Source of the DNA: Fibrobacter sp. UBA4309
GTDB taxonomy: Bacteria; Fibrobacterota; Fibrobacteria; Fibrobacterales; Fibrobacteraceae
NCBI RefSeq assembly: GCF_002395745.1
Contig: NZ_DGUN01000028.1
Coordinates: 1 to 29,330, forward strand
DNA: 29,330 bases
Reading direction: 5' to 3'
Under the pieces are notes generated by a model that saw only the letters and a program-made list of their open reading frames with translations, had not been told where the DNA came from and did no database searches. This document shows, one piece after another, positions 1 to 7,498 of the stretch. How positions within the stretch are numbered: position 1 is the stretch's first letter; each line of letters begins with the position of its first letter. Position numbers and translations under genes: made by a program.

Positions 1-1
1 T

Positions 2-127
2 TGCGAAAAACCCTTGACACTACCCGAAGATGCAACTGTTACCAAAGAAAGCGTAATCTATGTCTGTGCGTACAAGGATGAATCATCCATGTATCAGTGG
101 ATTAAACAGGAACTTGAGCAAGAGTAA
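2..127 (+). CDS. C-terminal end of an unidentified protein (5' truncated by window edge)
   Basis: An open frame enters from the left edge and ends at a TAA at 125-127, giving 41 residues that finish in WIKQELEQE. I do not recognise a family. The fragment is mildly acidic, with a short stretch (VIYVCAYKD) that could be a beta strand followed by a helix. It is called coding because the frame is open from the edge and a strong terminator follows its stop by about 20 bases, as expected at the end of a transcription unit. It converges on smc. Function unknown. Confidence 0.55.
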   Translation, partial: CEKPLTLPEDATVTKESVIYVCAYKDESSMYQWIKQELEQE

Positions 128-147
128 TTGATTCGTACTATAACATG

Positions 148-177
148 AAAACATCCCCGCAAATGCGGGGATGTTTT
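148..177. terminator. Bidirectional rho-independent terminator
   Basis: A perfect 13-bp inverted repeat (148-160 pairing with 165-177) encloses the 4-base loop AAAT. The GC-rich core (CATCCCCGC) is flanked by A-runs on the left and T-runs on the right, so it can act in both directions. It lies between the end of the plus-strand gene at 127 and the end of smc at 216 and probably serves both. Confidence 0.93.
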
Positions 178-215
178 TATTATAAGAGAAAAGTTCGGAC
201 GAACCGAGCAAAAGA

Positions 216-3200
216 TTAAATCGCGAACTTGGTAGCGTCGGCAAGCTGCACGCTCGCGATGCGGGAAATACCCTTGATTTCCTGCGTCACGCCGTAGAGC
301 ATATCGGCTTCGGCCATGGTACGCTTGTTATGCGTCACCACGATGAACAAGGTCTGCTTACTGAATTCGCGGAGGAGCGCCATGAAGCGGCCCACGTTAG
401 CGTCATCAAGCGGACCATCAACTTCGTCCAGCACGCAGTACGGCGAAGGCTTTTCCATGTAAATGGCGAACAGCAGTGCCGTTGCGGTCAGGGCGTGTTC
501 ACCACCGGAAAGTGCCTTGATGCCGCGCATCTTCTTGCCGGTCGGGCGCACGTTGATTTCGATGTCAGCATCCAAAATGTCCATGGGCTTGCCATTCTCG
601 TCAAGTTTCTCGACAAGGTTCATCTTGGTTTCGCCATTCAGGAACAGCTTGCTGAACACGAACTGGAAGTTCTTCTGGATGCGTTCGAACGTCTCGAGAT
701 AACGGCTGCGGGCGATATCGTCAAGCTTGTTGATGGTGCGGTCGAGCGAAGCACGGGCGCGGTCCAAATCGTTGAACTGGATTTCGACTTCTTCCAGGCG
801 CTTTTTCTCGTCTTCGTAGTCTTCCATCACGTTCACGTTGATGGGGCCGAGTTCCTTGATCTTGCCGCGCAAATCGCGGATTTCGCGGTCGGCCTCGGGC
901 TGGCTGTATTCGACGCGTTCAAAACCTTCCGGATTGGAGAGGTCGATAGAATAATCGTTGGTGATGCGCTCGTTCAGGCGTTCAAGATTGGACTGGAGGG
1001 CATCCTGACGGCGGCCCACCTCGTTCAATTCCTTCATCTTGTCGATCATCTCGTCGCGAATGCGGTCCATGTCGTCTCGCCAGGAATTCAAATCCCCGCT
1101 CACTACTTCGTAGCGTTCACGGGCGATATCGCGGCGGCCTTCGAGTTCGCGGAGGGCGTTGTCCTGCGTCTGCGCCTTTTCGGCCAGTTCGTTCACGTCT
1201 TCTTCGGACTTGGACATGGCCTCGATATTCTTCTCGATTTCTTCTTGGCGGGAACGGGCGGTATTCTCCAGGAATTCCACCTGGTCGGCAATATTTCTCA
1301 GGCGTTCGTTGTTCTGCGCAATCTTCGCGGTCTTGTTCTGCGCAGCGCGTTCCATCTCGCGGACTTCTTCGTCTTTCTCGCGGTACATGGTTTCCTGTTC
1401 CGCAAGTTCGTCGTTCACGCGAGAGTATGTATCCTCAGCTTTTTCGGCGGCAATGGTCGCCTCGCTGAGTTCGGCATCGCTGTTCTTGGTCTCGACGGCA
1501 GCATCGATACGGGCCTGGGCATCGGAAATCTCGGCCTGCAGCTGCTGCAGGCGGCGTTCCACGCCCTCGGCTATATTTTTCTGAATCTGGATTCCCGCAT
1601 TGCCGCCACGGACACTTTCGTTCTTTTCACGGATGTCGTCGACGAGGGATTCCAACGCACGGGAATCTTCGTCGACCAGGTCCTGCAACCTTGAGATTTC
1701 GGCATTGAAATGGTCCATGTCGGCCATGACACCGTCCAAAAGCTTTGTCGCTTCGGCAATCTCGTTCTTGCGGCTCAGGGAGCCGCTTCCGGCCGTACCG
1801 CAACTGACAAGCCCGCTCGTGCGGACGATCGCGTTGGGAGCCACAAAGCAAAGGTCTTCGCCGCGGAACTCGCGGGCCAGTGCCAAGGCATTCTGCACGG
1901 AATCAACAACAAAGTAACGGCTGAGCAGGGATTCGATAAAGCCGGCCACTTCGGCATCGGCTGTCACGAACTGGCTTAGGCATCCGCCGACTCCAGGACG
2001 GTCTTGCAATCCGGTAAACTTTTCCGCAGACGCATCCGTCAAGGCCATAAGGGCGCGTCCGACATTCTGGCTTTCAAGGGCAGAAACAATCTCCGAGGCG
2101 GCGCCGTCATTCAAGACCACGACAGCATCCAGGATGTCCCCAATGGCGGCCTCGACGCGCGAAGCGTATTCCGGCGAAGCCTCCAGGTGTTCCGAAAGCA
2201 ACCCGGAAATCAGGTTGGAACGGTTTTCCTTAAGCCAGCGGCTGGCATCGGAACCTTCGTTCGTCACGCTCTGCAACACATCGATACGGCTCTGCAGGCG
2301 CGCTTTCTCGTTCGCCAGTTCCTGTATCTTCTGCGTCGCTTCGCTCAGTTCGCCACGTTCTCTCTCGAGGCGTTCTTCGCGGGAGGTTTTCTGTTCTTCC
2401 AAAACTTCTATTTCGCGGGTAGCTTCGTCAATCCCGTTCTGGATATCCGCGATAGCGGATTCCGCTTCGGATTTCTGGCCGAGCAAGGTCTGCATCTCGC
2501 CAGTCCACTTTTCAAGATTGCCGCGCAGCATGTCGGATTCCGCATCCATGCGTTCGAAACGGCCCTTCAGGGAATTAAGCCTGTTCGCCGCCTGCAAGCG
2601 TTCGTTGGAAAGATCCCTAGACTGGGTTCGCAGGTCGTCAAGGCGGTCGCGCATCACCTGGAGAGTCTCGCGTTCACGTTCCAGGAGCATGTTCATCTCG
2701 TCGACATCGTTGTCGCCGCTCAAAACGGCATTTTCCTCTTCGAGCCTAGATTTTTCGTTTTCGAGTTCGCCGATCTTGCCGCGGCCAATCTCGATTTCGC
2801 TGCGGGCCTTCTCGTTCACGCCCTCCAACGCCGAGATGGAGTCGCGCAAACGCATAATGTTGTTGTTCACGTCGTTCAGGGCGATTGTCGCCTGCTGCAC
2901 TTCGCGTTCCAAATCGCGGAAGGCGTTTTCGTCTTCGCTGATGGCGAGTTTCTTCTCGTCAATCTTGGTCTGGAGTTCCGTACACTGGGTCTTCGCCGAT
3001 TCCACCTCGTGGTTCATACGGCGGCTAGTCGTATCCAGCGTAGCCAGGCTCTCCTTGTAGTCTTCGTACTTGTCCAGGCTCACCGAAAGGTCCAGCTCGC
3101 GCAGGCGCGTGCTGAGCTTCTTGTACTCGTTCACCTTTTCGGCCTGGGTTTCGTACATGCGTACAGAACGGCGTACGCTTCTCAAGTTGTCTTCAACGCG

Positions 3201-3770
3201 TTCCATGTCCATCTGGACGCGTTCCAGCTGGCGCACGGCCTCTTTCCTCTGCTGACGGTACTTGCTCACGCCGGCAGCTTCTTCAAACAGAATGCGGCGG
3301 TCATCGGCCTTGTCACTGAGCACGGCCTTGATCATGTCGGCATTCATCTGGGAATACGTGCTGGAACCGAGGCCCGAGTCAAAAAGCAGGGCATGGACGT
3401 CGCGCAGGCGGCATTCCTGGTTGTTGATGAGGTATTCGCCCGAACCGTCGCGGTGCACGCGGCGGGTAACAATCACTTCGGAATATTCGGAGCCGAGCGT
3501 TCCATCGCTGTTATCGATGACAATGGATACTTCGGCAAGGCTCATGGCGGCACGTTCTTCGGTACCGCTAAAAATCACATCCTGCATCTTGCCCATACGG
3601 AGGGCAGCGGCCCTCTGTTCACCAAGAACCCAACGGATAGCGTCCGTGATGTTGGACTTGCCGCAGCCGTTCGGTCCAACGACAGCGGTAAGGCCCTTCG
3701 TGGGGAAATTGATTTCTGTCCTCTGGGCAAAGGACTTAAATCCAAATATCTTTAGCTTGGTTATCTGCAC
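216..3770 (-). CDS. smc: Chromosome segregation ATPase SMC
   Basis: This 1184-residue protein is the core ATPase of the bacterial condensin, which compacts and segregates the chromosome together with ScpA and ScpB (neither is in the window). The N-terminal head has the Walker A motif GPNGCGKSN at residues 32-40. Long Glu/Arg/Lys-rich coiled coils flank a hinge at roughly residues 520-680. The C-terminal head has the ABC signature LSGGEHALT near 1083 and Walker B VLDEVDGPLDD near 1115. The length is normal for the family. The usual LSGGEK or LSGGEQ is LSGGEH here, a mild variation. The start is GTG (3768-3770) with no Shine-Dalgarno sequence; a TATCTTTA box ends 7 nt upstream. It is the last gene of a minus-strand run with proB. 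Confidence 0.97.
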   Translation of the reverse strand: MQITKLKIFGFKSFAQRTEINFPTKGLTAVVGPNGCGKSNITDAIRWVLGEQRAAALRMGKMQDVIFSGTEERAAMSLAEVSIVIDNSDGTLGSEYSEVIVTRRVHRDGSGEYLINNQECRLRDVHALLFDSGLGSSTYSQMNADMIKAVLSDKADDRRILFEEAAGVSKYRQQRKEAVRQLERVQMDMERVEDNLRSVRRSVRMYETQAEKVNEYKKLSTRLRELDLSVSLDKYEDYKESLATLDTTSRRMNHEVESAKTQCTELQTKIDEKKLAISEDENAFRDLEREVQQATIALNDVNNNIMRLRDSISALEGVNEKARSEIEIGRGKIGELENEKSRLEEENAVLSGDNDVDEMNMLLERERETLQVMRDRLDDLRTQSRDLSNERLQAANRLNSLKGRFERMDAESDMLRGNLEKWTGEMQTLLGQKSEAESAIADIQNGIDEATREIEVLEEQKTSREERLERERGELSEATQKIQELANEKARLQSRIDVLQSVTNEGSDASRWLKENRSNLISGLLSEHLEASPEYASRVEAAIGDILDAVVVLNDGAASEIVSALESQNVGRALMALTDASAEKFTGLQDRPGVGGCLSQFVTADAEVAGFIESLLSRYFVVDSVQNALALAREFRGEDLCFVAPNAIVRTSGLVSCGTAGSGSLSRKNEIAEATKLLDGVMADMDHFNAEISRLQDLVDEDSRALESLVDDIREKNESVRGGNAGIQIQKNIAEGVERRLQQLQAEISDAQARIDAAVETKNSDAELSEATIAAEKAEDTYSRVNDELAEQETMYREKDEEVREMERAAQNKTAKIAQNNERLRNIADQVEFLENTARSRQEEIEKNIEAMSKSEEDVNELAEKAQTQDNALRELEGRRDIARERYEVVSGDLNSWRDDMDRIRDEMIDKMKELNEVGRRQDALQSNLERLNERITNDYSIDLSNPEGFERVEYSQPEADREIRDLRGKIKELGPINVNVMEDYEDEKKRLEEVEIQFNDLDRARASLDRTINKLDDIARSRYLETFERIQKNFQFVFSKLFLNGETKMNLVEKLDENGKPMDILDADIEINVRPTGKKMRGIKALSGGEHALTATALLFAIYMEKPSPYCVLDEVDGPLDDANVGRFMALLREFSKQTLFIVVTHNKRTMAEADMLYGVTQEIKGISRIASVQLADATKFAI

Positions 3771-3777
3771 TGTAACT

Positions 3778-3785
3778 TAAAGATA
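3778..3785 (-). promoter_or_regulatory. Possible -10/-7 promoter box for smc
   Basis: On the minus strand TATCTTTA fits the TAnnTTTR pattern and ends 7 nt before the GTG of smc. No TTTG element is visible 19-21 nt upstream, so the box alone supports the call. If it is used, the smc transcript would start at or next to the start codon. The same spacing recurs at metH, the RDD gene and the upstream FISUMP gene. Confidence 0.4.
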
Positions 3786-3808
3786 GTATAAAAAACAACA
3801 GTTTCGTT

Positions 3809-4213
3809 CTATTTGAACTTGTATTCCAAGGATTCGGCATTGCCCCGGATAACGAGATAAAGGCTCCCGCCATCCAGTTCAAACGTCTGCAAATCTTCAA
3901 GCACTTCGCCCGAAGCATCGGTCGAATTCGTGTACTTGATACGCAGATGGAATTCGCCGACCCAGTCGCCTTCTTCTACACGGCTACGCTCACCCGGAAG
4001 AAGCGTTTCGTCAATCCAGGACTTGCTCGTGGAACCATCCAGGCTCACCACCTCGACAGCGACAATGGAACAATCCTTCGTGGCGTTTTCCACCTGCAGG
4101 CGGGATTCCGCCTCGACGAACCAGTGGGTAAGGCAGCCCGAAAGGCAAAGAGCGGAACAGGAAAGCAAGAGAATGCCGAGCATTCTGGAGGCATGACGTT
4201 TCAAGAAAATCAT
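3809..4213 (-). CDS. Small predicted lipoprotein, function unknown
   Basis: This 134-residue protein starts with a basic N-terminus and a hydrophobic segment ending in the lipobox LSGC, with the Cys near residue 27, so it should be lipidated and membrane anchored. The rest is a small acidic domain rich in predicted beta strands; I recognise no family. Its ATG overlaps the stop of the upstream gene (ATGA at 4210-4213), and GGGAGG lies about 7 nt before the start, which favours this start over an internal Met at residue 11. The overlap implies translational coupling with the upstream outer-membrane-like protein, so the two may act together at the cell envelope (inference). Confidence 0.8.
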   Translation of the reverse strand: MIFLKRHASRMLGILLLSCSALCLSGCLTHWFVEAESRLQVENATKDCSIVAVEVVSLDGSTSKSWIDETLLPGERSRVEEGDWVGEFHLRIKYTNSTDASGEVLEDLQTFELDGGSLYLVIRGNAESLEYKFK

Positions 4214-5424
4214 TTTTCACCTCCCGCGCTCTGGCTCTTTTCGTAACGGACCCCGGTCGCTTCCAGCGTCTTGGTCGCCGAACCGGTCGACTGATCCAGA
4301 CGGAACTGGTTGTTGTCCTTCTTGATGTCCTTGTTTTTCTTTTCGAGTTTCATCGTTTCCATCGGGGCGGAACGCGGAGCTCCGCGGCCGAACAGGAATC
4401 CGTCTATTGTCGCCAGGCTAAACTTGAATTCGGCAATGAAGGTTCCCTTGGCATGGTAAAGGTGTTCGTATTCGTACGAAGAATTATAGGCAATGCGCAG
4501 GAACAGCAGGTCAACAGCACCGCCCCAGAGCAGGTCGGCGGCGCCGCTACGCACATTGCGGCGCAGGCACGTCGCCTCGAAACCGATCATGCGGGAAGCA
4601 TCCGGATAGAACTTCAAGGCAGCGGAATGGAATTCCCTACTCGGGAAATCGAACGAAACTTCGCCGTACAGGCGCTGAGCAAGCAGGTTCTGTTCCCAGG
4701 AAACCCTGACGGAATCGTCACCATCTTCGCCGCCGTTGTACAGGGCCACTTCGAAATTCGGCAAATAGGTCAGCGGGCCGCTTTTCCTGCCGCCGTAGAC
4801 TTCGCGCGATTCGAGATCCATCGAAATTCGGAGACTGCGCCAGTCGGTACGGTGGAAGCTCCCCTGGACGCTCGTATGGCCCCAGCGCAAGTGAGCCCAG
4901 CTGTAGAGGAGCGAATCGTTTTCATCGGGGTAGATTTCGCCGACATGTTCCACGTTCTGGTGCTGCATACCGGCCGCCAGCGTGAGGTCCATTGCCGACT
5001 GCGTATAAGAAAAACCCCATGTCATCACGGAGCGCACAGCCGAGAAACTGCTGTAGTGCGGGAACAAGAAAAAGTCTTCCCCATCCCAGCCGGAACGTTC
5101 TATCCAGGCCAGGAAACCGACATGGTTGTTCTTGGTTACTTCACCGGCACCAAAGCCGGCTGCATGGTGGCGGAAGGCAAAGCCGTCATGTTCACCATAC
5201 TCGCTTTTCAGCGGAGTCTGCGTCACCAGGGGCATGTAGTTGAATCCGATATCCAGGTAGCCGCCTCGCCCGCCACGGAGAACGTCGCGAATTTCACGCA
5301 ACTGGTTATCGCGCATGGTCGCACCGCCCGTCGCCAGCGCGTCTACCGATACGGCATCGGCAAGTGCCGGCACCGCCAACAGCAGCGAACAGCCCAAAGT
5401 CTTTAGGAAATAGCGAAGTTTCAT
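4210..5424 (-). CDS. Probable secreted or outer-membrane beta-barrel-like protein, function unknown
   Basis: The protein has 404 residues from the ATG at 5424. It begins with a clear signal peptide (MKLRYFLKTLG, hydrophobic core, then PALADA near residue 22). The body is rich in alternating aromatic and polar stretches typical of transmembrane beta strands, and the last 60 residues are Lys/Gln/Ser-rich and probably disordered. An in-frame Met at 5448 would overlap proB by 11 nt and bury the signal peptide, so 5424 is preferred. There is no Shine-Dalgarno sequence, but a TATATTTA box sits 5 nt upstream. It follows proB by 13 nt and overlaps the next lipoprotein gene by 4 nt. No family recognised; the barrel idea is inference from composition. 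Confidence 0.75.
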   Translation of the reverse strand: MKLRYFLKTLGCSLLLAVPALADAVSVDALATGGATMRDNQLREIRDVLRGGRGGYLDIGFNYMPLVTQTPLKSEYGEHDGFAFRHHAAGFGAGEVTKNNHVGFLAWIERSGWDGEDFFLFPHYSSFSAVRSVMTWGFSYTQSAMDLTLAAGMQHQNVEHVGEIYPDENDSLLYSWAHLRWGHTSVQGSFHRTDWRSLRISMDLESREVYGGRKSGPLTYLPNFEVALYNGGEDGDDSVRVSWEQNLLAQRLYGEVSFDFPSREFHSAALKFYPDASRMIGFEATCLRRNVRSGAADLLWGGAVDLLFLRIAYNSSYEYEHLYHAKGTFIAEFKFSLATIDGFLFGRGAPRSAPMETMKLEKKNKDIKKDNNQFRLDQSTGSATKTLEATGVRYEKSQSAGGEK

Positions 5425-5429
5425 ATCGA

Positions 5430-5437
5430 TAAATATA
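5430..5437 (-). promoter_or_regulatory. Possible promoter box before the outer-membrane-like gene
   Basis: TATATTTA on the minus strand matches TAnnTTTR and ends 5 nt before the ATG at 5424, immediately after the proB stop codon. No TTTG element is visible 19-21 nt upstream. It could be an internal promoter that lets this gene be transcribed apart from proB. Confidence 0.3.
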
Positions 5438-6577
5438 CTAGAATACAACCAAGTCGTTCTTGTGGATCAGTTCGTCCGGGACATCCTTGCCCAGAATCTC
5501 GTGCACCTGCGCCGTCTTCTTGTGCAGCACGAGCTTGAGCGTCTCGCTGTCGAAGCCGGCCACGCCGCGTGCGACCGCATCGCCAGAGGGGCTCAGGACC
5601 TCGATGAGGTCGCCCTTGTCGAAATGCTTCTTCACGGCACACACGCCCACGGGGAGCAGGCTCGAGTGCTTTTCACGAAGAGCCTTCACGCCGCCCTCGT
5701 CCACCACCACGGCCCCGCGCGGAGTCGTAATGAAGCTGAGCCAGCGCTGGCGGCTGTTGAGCTTTTTCTTGGAACCCGCAAAGAGCGTGCCCTTCGCGTT
5801 TTCGAAAAATACCTGATGGGGCAAGACCTTCATACCGTTTGCAAGGAAGGCGTTCGCCCCGCTCTTGGTCACGTTGCGGATGGCTTCGAGCTTGCTGCGC
5901 ATGCCACCGGTACTCACCGCGGAGCCTGCCTCGCCGGGCTTACCTGCAAGCGCCAAGACAGCAGGCGTAATCTCAGGCACAAAGCGCAACAGACGGGCGT
6001 TCGGGTTCTTCTTCGGGTTGTCGTCGAAGAGGCCGTCTTCGTCCGTGAAAATTAAAAGCAGGTCGGCATCGAGGAACAATGCCACGTCGCTCGAAAGCTT
6101 GTCGTTGTCGCCCACCTTGATTTCGGCGACGGCGAGCGAGTCGTTCTCGTTGATAATCGGAACAATCTTACGGGCAAGCATCGCCTTGATGGTGTTCTGC
6201 AAGTTCTTGTAGCGGGTGCGGTCGCGGAAGTCGTCGGCCGACAGAAGGATCTGCCCCACCGAGAGGTCGACCCAGCGGAACATCTCGCGGTAGGCGTACA
6301 TGAGGTCGATCTGGCCCACGGCGGCGCAGGCCTGCTTTTCGGCAAGCACCGTCGGCTTTTCCTTGTAACCCAGCTGGCTCATGCCGGTGCCCACGGCACC
6401 GCTCGTGACAATCACGACTTCCTTGCCCGCTTCCATGAGGCGTGCGACGGAATCTGCAAGTTTCTGGATATAGCGGGTACGGACACCGCCCTTCTCGGAA
6501 TCGACCAATATGCGCGAGCCGATTTTCACAACGATACGGCGGGACTCATCTAAAATATTCTTACGAAGTTCACTCAT
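5438..6577 (-). CDS. proB: Glutamate 5-kinase with C-terminal PUA domain
   Basis: The 379-residue enzyme phosphorylates glutamate to glutamyl-5-phosphate, the first step of proline synthesis. The amino-acid kinase domain shows VVKIGSRIL near residues 16-24, the glycine-rich IVTSGAVGTGM, the substrate-site segment IINENDSLAV and the nucleotide-binding VGDNDKLSSDVA. Residues about 285-370 form the PUA domain found in the long ProB form. Length is typical. proA is not adjacent; the downstream genes are envelope proteins of unknown role and smc. No Shine-Dalgarno sequence is visible; a TATTTTTT stretch ends 6 nt before the ATG. Confidence 0.96.
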   Translation of the reverse strand: MSELRKNILDESRRIVVKIGSRILVDSEKGGVRTRYIQKLADSVARLMEAGKEVVIVTSGAVGTGMSQLGYKEKPTVLAEKQACAAVGQIDLMYAYREMFRWVDLSVGQILLSADDFRDRTRYKNLQNTIKAMLARKIVPIINENDSLAVAEIKVGDNDKLSSDVALFLDADLLLIFTDEDGLFDDNPKKNPNARLLRFVPEITPAVLALAGKPGEAGSAVSTGGMRSKLEAIRNVTKSGANAFLANGMKVLPHQVFFENAKGTLFAGSKKKLNSRQRWLSFITTPRGAVVVDEGGVKALREKHSSLLPVGVCAVKKHFDKGDLIEVLSPSGDAVARGVAGFDSETLKLVLHKKTAQVHEILGKDVPDELIHKNDLVVF

Positions 6578-6583
6578 ACAACT

Positions 6584-6591
6584 AAAAAATA
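6584..6591 (-). promoter_or_regulatory. Possible promoter box for proB
   Basis: TATTTTTT on the minus strand agrees with TAnnTTT and ends 6 nt before the proB ATG. A TTTG word lies upstream at 6608-6611, but its 16-nt spacing is shorter than the 19-21 nt of the Bacteroidota consensus. Weak on its own; listed because position and form match other genes here. Confidence 0.3.
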
Positions 6592-6630
6592 GAATGTATC
6601 AGCGCGACAAAAAAAGTTGACGAAGAAAAA

Positions 6631-7356
6631 CTAGCGGAAAACAGTCGTTTGTCCATTTTCAAACCGGACGAGTACCGGTTTACCCTGCGCCTTGAAACTT
6701 CCCTGCCAAGTACCGTCGTAGAGATACACTCCGTTCAAGTCAAATACGCGATACCGCATTCCCTGCATGACGGACTGCGCCATGAAAGTCGCCGAATCAA
6801 AAATCCGCAAAGACTTCTCGGAAGTATCCGCAAGAATCTTTTTTTGAGGGAGGCGGGCAGCATCCTCATCGGAAAGTCCGCTACTCAAACCGCCGCCATA
6901 CGCTCCCCAATTAGGACACTGCGAAGGATCTGTATCACATACTTTTTTATGGGAAATATGACAATTATTCATTTGCAGCGTATCCGGCAGAACGCGATCC
7001 AATAAGCGCTGAGCACTGTCCTTCGTCATAACGATAATTCCCCATTCGACCCATTTTATGAACTCATAGCGCAATATTTCCGTCAAGGAACGCGTATTCG
7101 GAGCCGCTTGCAAGGCATAGACAGAAGCTTGTGCAATACGAGGCATAAAGAACACTGCGACAGCAGTATCCAATGTCGAGTAATAGGCTAAACCATCTTC
7201 CAGCGAGCAGTTGATATAGGACGTATCGACATTGCACGTTTTTGTCGTATCAATCTCCAAATATCCTTTCTCAAAACTAATGCCGGCATCAATAGTAAAA
7301 ATATTAGACCATGCCGAAGCAGTGAGAAGCAGAATGCATAATGATATCAATTTCAT
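6631..7356 (-). CDS. Secreted protein with possible type IX secretion sorting domain
   Basis: The protein has 241 residues from the ATG at 7356, which is preceded by GGGGAGG with a 4-nt spacer; a longer frame reaching to 7455 lacks such support. The first 18 or so residues form a signal peptide (MKLISLCILLLTASAWS). The central part has several Cys (including a NCHISHKKVC segment) that could form disulfides. The last 40 residues (RYRVFDLNGVYLYDGTW, then PVLVRFENG) resemble the C-terminal beta-sandwich sorting signals of type IX secretion cargo (pattern VyDlnGr ... G.ylvr...g). No enzymatic domain recognised. It stands alone between proB and the rapA-like gene. The sorting-domain idea is inference. 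Confidence 0.75.
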   Translation of the reverse strand: MKLISLCILLLTASAWSNIFTIDAGISFEKGYLEIDTTKTCNVDTSYINCSLEDGLAYYSTLDTAVAVFFMPRIAQASVYALQAAPNTRSLTEILRYEFIKWVEWGIIVMTKDSAQRLLDRVLPDTLQMNNCHISHKKVCDTDPSQCPNWGAYGGGLSSGLSDEDAARLPQKKILADTSEKSLRIFDSATFMAQSVMQGMRYRVFDLNGVYLYDGTWQGSFKAQGKPVLVRFENGQTTVFR

Positions 7357-7498
7357 ACAGCCTCCCCAAACCAAACCCACACCATTTAGCCCGGCCAAAA
7401 CCAGCCAGACAAAAACACACGACATTAATTTATATTCGCCGTTTACAAAATGCAAGCTCCCTAGGCCGCATTTTCATCAAAATCAGCTTTTTCGTCGT

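Noticed and set aside
330..3755. Long plus-strand open frames opposite smc (330-1694, 2004-3755)
   Set aside because: They are antisense shadows of a clearly conserved SMC protein. Their translations are His/Phe/Leu-rich low-complexity sequence with no family motifs, and they have no start signals.
7384..7480. Terminator after the rapA-like gene
   Set aside because: An AAAATGC / GCATTTT pairing exists, but the loop is 14 nt, the stem is AT-rich and no clear T-run follows, so it was not called.
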